Shown: piece after piece, positions 26,950-34,916 of the stretch
Layout of the letters: each line of letters starts with the position of its first letter
Numbering within the stretch: the first letter of the stretch is position 1
DNA from: Cryobacterium frigoriphilum
GTDB lineage: Bacteria; Actinomycetota; Actinomycetes; Actinomycetales; Microbacteriaceae
Reading direction: 5' to 3'
NCBI RefSeq assembly: GCF_004403305.1
Contig: NZ_SOHE01000031.1
Location: 1-36,304 of the forward strand
DNA length: 36,304 nucleotides
The notes under the pieces: generated by a model
Databases searched by the model: none
What the model was told of the DNA's origin: nothing
Seen by the model: the letters and a program-made list of their open reading frames with translations, nothing else
Program-made: the position numbers and the translations under genes

Positions 26950-28839
26950 TCAGTCCCTTTGTGTCTGAATGGTGCGGGCGGATGAGTGGGTGCCGAAGAA
27001 GGTTTCGTGCCACACTTCGAGGCACATCAGGGTCCAGATGCGGTTCTCTTCGTTGAAGCGGCCGCTGTCGTGACGTTCGAGGAGTGCGCGCACGGCGGTG
27101 CGGTCGAGGGTCTGGGCGACAAAGGAGTCCGCTCCGGTGAGCCGGTCCCACATCGAATCGCGCAGGCCGGAGCGAAACCAATCACCGAGGGGAACCCGAA
27201 AACCCACCTTGCGCCGGTCGACGACCTCGGCCGGCAGCGAACGCCGCGCGACCTCCTTCAGGACCCACTTGGTGGTGCCACCGCGCACCTTGACCGACGA
27301 CGGCAGGCGAAAGGCCAGGTCGACCAGACGGTGGTCGAGCAGCGGCGGGCGCAGCTCGAGCGACGCGGCCATCGACATCCGGTCGCCGCGTTCGAGCAGA
27401 TTGTCGGGCAGCCAGCCGTCGAGGTCGGCCAAGAGCATCTCGCGAATCACATCATGGTTCCCCGTGCGGCCGGAGCCGGTGGTGCCGAGGCTGAGCGCGC
27501 GCGTCGGCAGTGATCCGAGCAGGGAACGGCGTTCCTGCTGGGTGAAGGGCGCGAACCAGGTGCGGTACTGCTCGGCCCTGGTGTCGGCGCCGGCGGCGCG
27601 CAGGGCGATGCGGGCGCGCCCGAGTGCTGCGGGCAGTCGGTGCTCGAGGGCGCTGACGCCCCTGGCGCGCAGGCCGGCCGGCAGCGCGGTGACGGCGGAC
27701 ACGGCCCGGGCCGCCCGGTACTTGGGGTAGCCGGCGAAGAGTTCGTCGCCGCCTTCCCCGGAGAGAACCACCCGCACCGACTGGCCGGCGGTCTGGGCGA
27801 GGCGGTACACGGCGATGTCGGCCGGTTCGGAGATGGGGGCGTCACGGTGCCAGGTCAGCTCGGGCCAGAGCGACTCGAAGTCGCGCGCGTCGACGTGCAC
27901 CTCGTGGTGGTCGGTGCCCACGTGTTCGCTCACCCGGCGGGCCCAGGGCAGCTCGTCGGTGGCCGGGTTGCCGAATCCGGCCGCGAACGTCTGCACGCGG
28001 CGGTCGGGCCGCAGGGCGGCGATCTTCGCCACGATGAGGCTGCTGTCGACACCGCCGCTGAGGTAAGCGCCGACCGGAACGTCGGCGACCAGGGCGCTAT
28101 CGACGGCGGCGGTGACGGCGGCATCGACGGCGTCCACGGCCGCGGATGTCGTCCACTGCCCCCGCGCGTCGGCCGCCGGTGGCTGCCAGTAGCGGGTCAG
28201 GCGTACGGTTCCCTCGCGCGTGATGGTGGCCCGGTGGGCCGGCGGCAGCTTCTTGATGCCCTCGAAGAGGGTATCGGGGGAGGGCACCGAGCGACCGGAG
28301 AGGTAGGCGTCGAGGCTGAGCAGGTCGACTCCCGGCTGGGCGGTTGCGCTCGCGAGCACGGCCTTGATCTCGGAACCGAACACGAGCTGCCGCGGCGTGG
28401 TCGTGTAATACAGCGGCAGCACTCCGAGCCGGTCGCGCACGAGGTGAGTGGTGCCGAGGCTCATGTCGTGCAGGGCGAAGGCAAACTGGCCGACCAGATT
28501 CTCGATCCAGCCGAGACCGTGCCGGCTCACGCCGGCCAGAATGACCTCGGTGTCGCCGTCGGTGCGAAAGGGATAGCGGAGGCTGGCCCGCAGGGCGCGG
28601 TAGTTGAAGATCTCACCGTTGAACGTGATCACCCAGCGGCCATCGGCGCTCTGCATCGGCTGCCGCGACCCGCTGAGGTCGATGATCGACAGCCGGGTAT
28701 GGGCGAAGCCCACGCCGGGGGCCTGCCAGAAGCCGTGATCGTCGGGCCCGCGGTGGGCCAGCGTGCGCGCCATGGCGGCGAGCACGCCGGCATCCACCGG
28801 CGCCTGGTCGAAGCGCAGAATCCCCGCAATGCCGCACAC
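26950..28839 (-). CDS. Asparagine synthetase-like glutamine amidotransferase (AsnB family)
   Basis: This is a two-domain enzyme of 629 aa that uses glutamine and ATP to amidate a carboxylate. The N-terminal glutaminase has the Cys2 nucleophile (MCGIAGI) and FNGEIFNYRALR. The synthetase domain has the PP-loop LSGGVDSSLIVAK (about residue 260) and VLSGEGGDELFAGYPKYR. All key residues of both halves are present, so it should be active. The start is GTG 28839. Within an EPS operon such enzymes (for example WbpS of Pseudomonas) are thought to amidate uronic acids in the glycan rather than aspartate. That role is inference; housekeeping asparagine synthesis is the alternative. It is two bases from the GT4 gene upstream. 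Confidence 0.9.
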   Translation of the reverse strand: MCGIAGILRFDQAPVDAGVLAAMARTLAHRGPDDHGFWQAPGVGFAHTRLSIIDLSGSRQPMQSADGRWVITFNGEIFNYRALRASLRYPFRTDGDTEVILAGVSRHGLGWIENLVGQFAFALHDMSLGTTHLVRDRLGVLPLYYTTTPRQLVFGSEIKAVLASATAQPGVDLLSLDAYLSGRSVPSPDTLFEGIKKLPPAHRATITREGTVRLTRYWQPPAADARGQWTTSAAVDAVDAAVTAAVDSALVADVPVGAYLSGGVDSSLIVAKIAALRPDRRVQTFAAGFGNPATDELPWARRVSEHVGTDHHEVHVDARDFESLWPELTWHRDAPISEPADIAVYRLAQTAGQSVRVVLSGEGGDELFAGYPKYRAARAVSAVTALPAGLRARGVSALEHRLPAALGRARIALRAAGADTRAEQYRTWFAPFTQQERRSLLGSLPTRALSLGTTGSGRTGNHDVIREMLLADLDGWLPDNLLERGDRMSMAASLELRPPLLDHRLVDLAFRLPSSVKVRGGTTKWVLKEVARRSLPAEVVDRRKVGFRVPLGDWFRSGLRDSMWDRLTGADSFVAQTLDRTAVRALLERHDSGRFNEENRIWTLMCLEVWHETFFGTHSSARTIQTQRD

Positions 28840-28841
28840 CC

Positions 28842-30317
28842 TCAGCCCCCCACCGTCTGGCCGGCGGATGCCGCTGGCCGGGCGGCCGCGGGCGCGGTCA
28901 GCACGATTGGAGCCCGCACAACGGTGCGGTTGGGGCGGCCGCGGGTGAGCAGAAACTGCTCGTAGCCCTCGGCGTCGTCGAGATCGACGTAGCGTTCGGC
29001 GGGGGAGCCGGCCGAGTCAGCCGACGGCATCCGCTCTGAGAATGGCCAGGCGGCGAGGCGGGCGATGCTCGGGCGGTGATTCAGCACCCGGTCATAGACG
29101 CCGATGTACTGCTGGGCCTGGTGCTGCCAATCGAGTTCGGTGGTGACCCGGTCGCGGGCGGCGCGCCCCAGCCTGGCGCGCTCCGCTGGGTCATCGAGCA
29201 GGCGCTCGATGGCGTCGGCGAAGGCGCCGATGTCGCCCGTCGGCACGTAGATCGCGGCGTCACCGCCCGAAATGCGGGTCTCGGTGAGGTCGAACGAGAC
29301 CGACGGCAGGGCGAAGGCCATGTACTCCATGGTCTTGTTCATGGTCGAGACGTCGTTGAGCGGAGTGCGCTGGTCGGGACCCACCCCGATGTCGGCCGCG
29401 CTGAGGTAGTTCGCGATGACGTCGGGGCCAACCCGGCCCGTGAAGTGCACGTGCCGGTCGAGGCCCCGGGCGGTGGACTCGGCTTTGAGGGCCTCGAGGC
29501 AGTCCCCGAAGCCCATGATCACGGCGCGCAGGTCGGTGCGGCCGCGCCGGGTGACGAGCTCGTCGACGACATCGAGAACCTTGTCGACGTCGTCCTGCGG
29601 GCCCATGATGCCGAGGTAGGCCAGCATCGGACCGGTGTGGGTGCGGGTGTCGGCGTCGGGGTGGATCGGACGCATGACCCGGGTGTCGGGGCCGCTGCGC
29701 ACGACGGTCACCTGATCGGGGCCGAGATGACCGCGGGTGTGGGCGAGCGCCCGGTACGAGCTGTTCGTGGAGATGACGTGATCCGCCACCCGGAAGGTCA
29801 TCCGCTCGAGCCACAGCAGGGTGCGGTACTGCAGCTTCGCGGCGACCGAACGCGGTGTGCCGAAGCGGGACAGAAACAGTTCCGGGTTCAGGTCGTGGTG
29901 GTCGAAGATGAAGCGCACGCCGCGGGCCTTCCAGAGCCAGGCCAACAGCCAGTAAGTGTCGGGCGGGTTGCAGGCCTGGATCACGTCGAAGCCGTGTTCT
30001 CGGCGTACCCGCAGCGACAGGGCCGCGGTACGGGCCCAGGAATAGGCGAACTCGACGGCGAAGCCGAGCGCTCCGCTGGCCTCGGGGGCCGGCTTGTACT
30101 TGTAGATGTGCACTCCGTCGATCGTCTGCCTGGCCGGGTCGCCCGGCCCCTTCGGGCAGATGACCGAGACGGAGTAGCCCTGCTCCCGCAGCGCCTGGCA
30201 CTCGAGCCAGACCCGCCGGTCGAGTGGCACCGGCAGGTTCTGCACGATGATCAGCACGCGCGAGCGGTGTGGGGCCGGGTTGGGCGGGGTGACGCGGTGG
30301 AGTGGTGAGTCGATCAT
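28842..30317 (-). CDS. Glycosyltransferase, GT4 family (GT-B fold)
   Basis: This is a cytoplasmic glycosyltransferase of 491 aa. The N-terminal domain starts RVLIIVQNLPVPLDRRVWLE, typical of WcaI/ExpC-like GT4 enzymes, and holds VIQACNPPDTYWLLAW and FIFDHHDLNPELFLSRFG. The donor domain shows MLAYLGIMGPQDDVDKVLD and VHFTGRVGPDVIANYLSAAD. The C-terminal 60 residues, rich in Ala and Pro, go beyond the catalytic fold. ATG 30317 overlaps the acetyltransferase stop by four bases. A longer frame up to 30371 lies inside that gene and is not used. It likely acts early in repeat-unit assembly, given its place near the initiating transferase. Confidence 0.9.
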   Translation of the reverse strand: MIDSPLHRVTPPNPAPHRSRVLIIVQNLPVPLDRRVWLECQALREQGYSVSVICPKGPGDPARQTIDGVHIYKYKPAPEASGALGFAVEFAYSWARTAALSLRVRREHGFDVIQACNPPDTYWLLAWLWKARGVRFIFDHHDLNPELFLSRFGTPRSVAAKLQYRTLLWLERMTFRVADHVISTNSSYRALAHTRGHLGPDQVTVVRSGPDTRVMRPIHPDADTRTHTGPMLAYLGIMGPQDDVDKVLDVVDELVTRRGRTDLRAVIMGFGDCLEALKAESTARGLDRHVHFTGRVGPDVIANYLSAADIGVGPDQRTPLNDVSTMNKTMEYMAFALPSVSFDLTETRISGGDAAIYVPTGDIGAFADAIERLLDDPAERARLGRAARDRVTTELDWQHQAQQYIGVYDRVLNHRPSIARLAAWPFSERMPSADSAGSPAERYVDLDDAEGYEQFLLTRGRPNRTVVRAPIVLTAPAAARPAASAGQTVGG

Positions 30318-30898
30318 GAGAGCGTGAGGATCCCTTCTCGTTCCGAATACTGTTCGCCGGTCGCCGGGCACACGTAGCGTCCCGGTTCGGTCTCGAGCAG
30401 GGCCACGCCGGTGCGGCCCACCCAGCCGATGCGGCGCGCCGGTGTTCCCGCGACGAGCCCGAAGTCGGGCACATCGCGCGTGACCACCGCGCCGGCGGCG
30501 ACCATGGCCCAGCGCCCGATCGTGATCGGCGCGATGCAGACCGCGCGGGCCCCGATGGAGGCTCCGGTGCGCACCGTGACGCCGACCATTTCCCAGTCGT
30601 CGTCGGTCTTGCGGGTGCCGTCGATGTTGATCGCCCGGGGGAACAGATCGTTGGTGAACACCGCGGCCGGTCCCACGAAGACACCGTCTTCCAGCAGGGC
30701 CGGCTCATAGATCAGGGCGTAGTTCTGAACCTTGCAGTTCTTGCCGAGAATGACACCGGGGCCGATGTAGGCACCGCGCCCGAGCACGCAGCCCGGGCCG
30801 ATGCGAGCGTATTCCCGTACCTGGGAGAGGTGCCAGATCAGACTGCCCGGGCCGATGACGGCGCTCGGGTCGATGTCGGCGGTGACCGCGATACTCAT
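30314..30898 (-). CDS. WbpD/WlbB-like N-acetyltransferase (left-handed beta-helix)
   Basis: This is a hexapeptide-repeat acyltransferase of 194 aa. It begins with an Asp/Pro-containing coil (DIDPSAVIGPGSLIWHLSQV) and continues through YIGPGVILGKNCKVQNYALI and VFVGPAAVFTNDLFPRAI. The FTND motif and the PITIGRWAMVAAGAVVTRDV coil are characteristic of enzymes that acetylate the 3-amino group of UDP-2,3-diamino sugars. The last 35 residues leave the helix. ATG 30898 shares one base with the preceding stop (TAATG). It may complete the pathway begun by the dehydrogenase at 10052 and the aminotransferase at 13932, which lie in the opposing operon. Confidence 0.88.
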   Translation of the reverse strand: MSIAVTADIDPSAVIGPGSLIWHLSQVREYARIGPGCVLGRGAYIGPGVILGKNCKVQNYALIYEPALLEDGVFVGPAAVFTNDLFPRAINIDGTRKTDDDWEMVGVTVRTGASIGARAVCIAPITIGRWAMVAAGAVVTRDVPDFGLVAGTPARRIGWVGRTGVALLETEPGRYVCPATGEQYSEREGILTLS

Positions 30899-32457
30899 TA
30901 ATATGCCCCCACGGGGTTCAGGACGACCTTGAAGGTGCGCCAGATGATCATCAGGTCGCCGGCGAGCGACCAGTTTTCGACGTAGTACAGATCGAGCCGT
31001 ACGCTTTCTTCCCAACTCAGGTCCGACCGCCCGTTGATCTGCCACATGCCGGTGAGTCCCGGCTTGATGTACAGGCGTCGGTGCACATGGTTCTCGTAGC
31101 TGCGCACCTCGTCCGGCAGGGGCGGGCGGGGGCCGACCAGGCTCATGTCCCCCACCAGTACGTTCCAGATCTGGGGCAGCTCGTCGAGGGAATGCTTGCG
31201 CAGAAACCGGCCGATGCGGGTGACGCGGGGGTCGTCCTTGAGCTTGAACAACAGCCCCGCGCCCTGGTTGTCTTCGCGCAGTTTCCCGAGGTTGTCCTCG
31301 GCGTTGTTTTCCATCGAGCGGAACTTGAGCATGCGAAAGGTGTGGCCGTCGCGCCCGACTCGTTCCTGGGCGAAGAGCACGGGCCCGGGGCTGGTGAACC
31401 GAATCAGCAGCGCGATGACGGCCAGCAACGGGGCCAGGGCGATGAGGGAGGCGCCGCAGGCGACCACGTCGAGGGCGCGTTTCAGCACGTGTTTGCCGCC
31501 CTCGAACTGGGGGATTTCGACGTGAATCAGCGGGAGGCCTTCGACCGGACGAAAATGGATGCGGGGACCGGCGACATCCGTCAACCGGCTTGAGAGCACC
31601 AGTTCGGCCGTGGTGCCCTCGAGTTCCCAGGCCAGGGCGCGAATGAAGGTGCTGCCGCCGCGCGGATGGCCGGCCACGATGACGGTGTCGACGCCGAGGT
31701 TGGCTGCGGCCCCGGCGGCGTGCGCGAGGTCGGCGACAATGGGGATGCTGCGGTCGCCCACGCCGAGCCGCTCGCTCGCGTGTGGCCCGGCCGGCACCTC
31801 GTCGAGCGCGGCACCGACAACGCGGTAGGCGGCGCCGGACTTCTCGTCGATTTGTCCGACGACGTACTCCACGTCGTCGCGGCTGCCGACGACGATCGCA
31901 CGGGCCAGATAGTGATTGAATTTGCGCTGGCGCAGCAGCCACTTGCGCCACAGCCAGCGTTCGAGGCTCAGGGTGAGCACTCCCAGCGGGAAAGCGACCA
32001 GAAAATAGACGCGTGAACTCTCGACCTGCAGCACGAGAAAGGTGATGGCCAGCAGCCCGAACGTGAGCGCGCTCGCGTTGACGACCCGCTTGTATTCGGT
32101 TGAACCGACCCCGACGACACGGGGGCCGCGGGTGTGGAAGGCTCCGAGAGTGATGATCCAGGTCGCGGCGACGCCGATCGGGATCAGCCAGTGCGCGTCG
32201 GGAAGGGTCGCAGCGGGGGCGGCGGCATCGATCGACGTCACGGCGATCAGGGCAATGCCCACCACGCCGATGATCACGCCCACGTCAGTGAGGCGCAGCT
32301 TGTGACGGTAGCGGGCGGCCCAGATCCGACCGGCGGAAGGAGTATCGGTCGCCCGCACCCTGGTGGTGCTGATCGGTTCGGTGATCAGCCGCAGTCGGGG
32401 GCGCCGCCCGAGCGGGATGGCGCCGACGACTGGGAGTATCGGCTGGGGGTCACTCAT
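30898..32457 (-). CDS. Polyprenyl glycosylphosphotransferase initiating EPS synthesis
   Basis: This is a membrane enzyme of 519 aa that transfers a sugar-1-phosphate to undecaprenyl phosphate, the first step of the repeat unit. Four hydrophobic helices (about residues 55-185) and a Rossmann-like middle domain (ARAIVVGSRDDVEYVV) precede a fifth membrane segment (VVACGASLIALAPLLAVIAL). The C-terminal bacterial sugar transferase domain has FAQERVGRDGHTFRMLKFRS, HSLDELPQIWNVLVGDMSLV and GPRPPLPDEV. Length and layout match WbaP/CpsE-type enzymes. ATG 32457 follows GAGGTG on the same strand; an upstream frame to 32616 is poorly supported. It is the first gene of the right operon. The sugar could be glucose, galactose or GlcNAc. 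Confidence 0.92.
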   Translation of the reverse strand: MSDPQPILPVVGAIPLGRRPRLRLITEPISTTRVRATDTPSAGRIWAARYRHKLRLTDVGVIIGVVGIALIAVTSIDAAAPAATLPDAHWLIPIGVAATWIITLGAFHTRGPRVVGVGSTEYKRVVNASALTFGLLAITFLVLQVESSRVYFLVAFPLGVLTLSLERWLWRKWLLRQRKFNHYLARAIVVGSRDDVEYVVGQIDEKSGAAYRVVGAALDEVPAGPHASERLGVGDRSIPIVADLAHAAGAAANLGVDTVIVAGHPRGGSTFIRALAWELEGTTAELVLSSRLTDVAGPRIHFRPVEGLPLIHVEIPQFEGGKHVLKRALDVVACGASLIALAPLLAVIALLIRFTSPGPVLFAQERVGRDGHTFRMLKFRSMENNAEDNLGKLREDNQGAGLLFKLKDDPRVTRIGRFLRKHSLDELPQIWNVLVGDMSLVGPRPPLPDEVRSYENHVHRRLYIKPGLTGMWQINGRSDLSWEESVRLDLYYVENWSLAGDLMIIWRTFKVVLNPVGAY

Positions 32458-32778
32458 CGAGCACCTCGATGCGCGGCGGTGACGGCAGGCTGTCTCGATG
32501 CGATGGCGGATGATTCGGTCATAGTCAGTCCCTGCAGTTCGGGTTACAGGAGCGGTCGGGGTGATCCGATGACCGTGCGAGGCAGGTTCATCAGGGGCTT
32601 GCCGGTAAATGACCATTTCTCAGATGGCCACGAGCAGACCATACCCGGCGCTTCCGGGGGATGATGCTCCCTGTTCGGGGGCCATCGCTTCTGGTGCCCA
32701 TGGCGCATCCTCGAGGTATGCTCACGTCCGTGAGTGGCCGATGCGCCGTGAAACTGACACCGAACGGGAGACCGCCGC
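32458..32778. other. Divergent control region between the right EPS operon and the membrane-protein triad
   Basis: These 321 bases hold no convincing gene. They contain an inverted repeat next to a -10-like box on the minus strand (32638-32658) and a loose CCCC-N5-GGGG-like element at 32668-32680. A purine-rich ribosome site for the rightward gene (GGGAGAC) lies just before 32779. Confidence 0.6.
32638..32658 (-). promoter_or_regulatory. Candidate promoter/operator of the right EPS operon
   Basis: On the minus strand CCCGG-N5-CCGGG (32658-32644) is followed directly by TATGGT (32643-32638), a TANNNT-type -10. The layout, an inverted repeat with a five-base spacer abutting the -10, parallels 22069-22088. 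The leader to ATG 32457 would be about 175 bases. Confidence 0.35.
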
Positions 32779-33558
32779 ATGCTGAACTCCGCTCCACCCG
32801 CACCGAAAAAACTCAGCCGGCGCGTTCGTGCGTGGCTGCTCGCAGCTGGTGGCGTGCTCGTCGCGGTGGTTCTTGCCGTCGCCGCAGCGGGCTCAGGTTC
32901 GGGTTCGGGCGGCACCGGCTCGGACTCAGCGAGGCCGGGTGCTGCTGCGACGGGTACTGCTGCGACGGCCGAAGCCGCGGCGCCCGCAGGGACGCTGACC
33001 GAATCGGATTCCCCCGGTGCTTCCCCGGGTGCTGCCCCCGTATCTTCCGCGCCTGGCGCCGCCGAACCGACCGAAACGCGGGCGCCTCTGGTGGCCCCAC
33101 TGCCGGTGCCGGCTCCGGCGGTGGGTGGGTCGGGGCTCGAAGTGCTGCCGCTCGTGGAGCAGGAGGTGGGCCTCCCGGCGTCTGCGGAGTTGCCGGATCT
33201 GCTCGAGAACACGGCGCCGGCCGATGCCACGGCGACGGGACGGCTCGTGGCCGGGCTGCCCGCCGTGATTCGCCCGGTGCCGGACTCCGTGGTCACCTCC
33301 TCGGCCGTGAAAGTGACCGGCTCGACCGTGATCGTGAGTCTGGCCGCCGAGACATCCGTCGTCGTCGCCGAGGTTCTTGCGCACTACGTGAAAGCGTTCG
33401 GTGCGGTGGGTCTCGGCGGTACCCCCGCCGCGGCATCCGACGGCACGACCGTGCAGACCTTCTATCGGGGCGGTGACTCCGTGACGGTCACCGTCGGGGT
33501 GGCCACCGCCGGCGCGACCCCCTATACCCTGCGCGGATTCTTCAGCACCGGCAACTAG
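32779..33558 (+). CDS. Membrane-anchored protein of unknown function
   Basis: This is a 259-aa protein that I do not recognise. A basic cytoplasmic N-terminus (KKLSRRVRAW) precedes one membrane helix (about 19-37). A low-complexity Gly/Ser/Ala/Pro stretch to about residue 115 follows, and then an extracytoplasmic domain. The last 90 residues look folded, with alternating beta strands (AVKVTGSTVIVSLAAETSVV, TVQTFYRGGDSVTVTVGVAT). No catalytic motif is visible. The ATG follows GGGAGAC. Fourteen bases separate it from the MFS gene, so it probably forms an operon with the next two genes. It is divergent from the right EPS operon. Confidence 0.75.
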   Translation: MLNSAPPAPKKLSRRVRAWLLAAGGVLVAVVLAVAAAGSGSGSGGTGSDSARPGAAATGTAATAEAAAPAGTLTESDSPGASPGAAPVSSAPGAAEPTETRAPLVAPLPVPAPAVGGSGLEVLPLVEQEVGLPASAELPDLLENTAPADATATGRLVAGLPAVIRPVPDSVVTSSAVKVTGSTVIVSLAAETSVVVAEVLAHYVKAFGAVGLGGTPAAASDGTTVQTFYRGGDSVTVTVGVATAGATPYTLRGFFSTGN

Positions 33559-33572
33559 AGCGAACGGATACC

Positions 33573-34916
33573 GTGTACATCTCCTTTTCGGATCGTGCCC
33601 GAACGACGGATGTCCCCTCCTCCACCCCCGGGAAGACCGGCGCCAAGGTCTCCGCGACCGTCGTTGCCCTCGGCCTGGTCAGCATGCTTACCGACATCTC
33701 GTCCGAGTCCGTCGCGGCGATCCTGCCGCTCTACCTGACGAGCGTTCTTGGGCTCTCGACCATTGCCTTCGGCTTCATCGACGGGCTGTATCAGGGTGTG
33801 AGCGCGGTCGTGCGCATTGCCGGCGGCTATGCGGCCGACCGGACCGAGCAGCCCAAATGGGTTGCCTTCTTTGGCTACGCCATCTCGGCGCTGGCCCGCA
33901 TCGGGCTGCTCGTCGGTACCGGTTTTGGTGTGATCGCGGCGGTCGTCACGATCGACCGGCTCGGCAAGGGCGTGCGTACCGCCCCGCGGGATGCGCTCAT
34001 CACCGCGTCGTCGCTGCCCGAAAACCTTGGTCGTTCCTTCGGCGTGCATCGCATGCTCGACACGATCGGGGCCGCCATCGGACCCCTGTTGGCGTTTCTG
34101 GTGCTCTTCTTCATTCCGAGCGGTTACAACGTGATCTTCGTGGTCTCGTTGGCGTTTGCCCTGCTGGGGCTCGTCATTCTGGGGCTGCTGGTTCCCAACC
34201 TGAGCCGCCGCCCGCTCGCCGCGACCCCGGCCGGGGCCGCGAACGCGGTCAGGGCCGTGGCCGTGCCGGAGGTCGCGTCGGAGGTCGGGCTGGAGGTCGG
34301 GCCGGAGGCCCCCGTTGCCAGGCCTCGCTTTCGCTGGCGGTACCTGAACGACCCGCGATTGCGGAGGCTGCTGCTCGTCGCCGGGATATTTGGGCTGCTG
34401 ACCGTCGGCGACGGCTTCATCTACCTCGTGCTGCAGGCACGCAGTTCCTTTGCGGCTGCCTGGTTTCCCCTGCTGTACGTGGGCACGAACCTCGCCTTTC
34501 TTGTCTGCGCCGTGCCGCTCGGCCGCCTGGCCGACCGTTTCGGGCGCTTGCGGGTTTTCATCATCGGCCACGGCGCGCTGCTTGCCGCCTACGTCTGCGC
34601 GGCGCTGCCGACAATCGCGGCCCTCGCCACGATCGGCTGTCTCGTCTTGCTCGGAATCTTCTACGCCGCCTCCGATGGGGTGCTCGCGGCGCTCGCCTCG
34701 CAATACACACCCGACGGAAGCACCGCTAGCGGCATCGCAGCAGCCCAGACGGTCGTCGCCCTCGCCCGGTTGCTCGCCTCGGTCGGGTTCGGATTTCTGT
34801 GGTTCGCGCTCGGACGGGAAAGCGCCGTTCTGATCGTGGCGGCGCTGCTGGCCGTGGCCATCCCGGCGGCGGCGCTGCTGCTGCGGCCGTATCTTGCGCG
34901 ACCGCGGGTGTCCTGA
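33573..34916 (+). CDS. MFS transporter
   Basis: This is a major facilitator superfamily permease of 447 aa with about twelve membrane segments. LVSMLTDISSESVAAILPLY opens the first helix. The loop after helix two carries GGYAADRTEQPKWV, and LGKGVRTAPRDALITAS lies between helices four and five. The central cytoplasmic loop (about 205-255) includes a 12-bp repeat-coded acidic stretch (PEVASEVGLEVGPEAP). The second half has the A-like motif PLGRLADRFGRLRVF. The start is GTG 33573. Its stop shares a base with the next start (TGATG). Substrate unknown; the neighbourhood suggests an envelope-related compound. Confidence 0.88.
   Translation: MYISFSDRARTTDVPSSTPGKTGAKVSATVVALGLVSMLTDISSESVAAILPLYLTSVLGLSTIAFGFIDGLYQGVSAVVRIAGGYAADRTEQPKWVAFFGYAISALARIGLLVGTGFGVIAAVVTIDRLGKGVRTAPRDALITASSLPENLGRSFGVHRMLDTIGAAIGPLLAFLVLFFIPSGYNVIFVVSLAFALLGLVILGLLVPNLSRRPLAATPAGAANAVRAVAVPEVASEVGLEVGPEAPVARPRFRWRYLNDPRLRRLLLVAGIFGLLTVGDGFIYLVLQARSSFAAAWFPLLYVGTNLAFLVCAVPLGRLADRFGRLRVFIIGHGALLAAYVCAALPTIAALATIGCLVLLGIFYAASDGVLAALASQYTPDGSTASGIAAAQTVVALARLLASVGFGFLWFALGRESAVLIVAALLAVAIPAAALLLRPYLARPRVS
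34266..34313 (+). repeat. 12-bp in-frame repeat in the MFS central loop
   Basis: Four near-copies of a 12-bp unit (CCGGAGGTCGCG, TCGGAGGTCGGG, CTGGAGGTCGGG and a diverged copy) encode PEVA-SEVG-LEVG-PEAP in the loop between the two halves of the transporter. Confidence 0.8.

Noticed and set aside
32458..32616. N-terminal extension of the polyprenyl glycosylphosphotransferase to 32616
   Set aside because: The extra 53 residues are Arg/Thr/His-rich with no family resemblance, and ATG 32457 has a good GAGGTG site.
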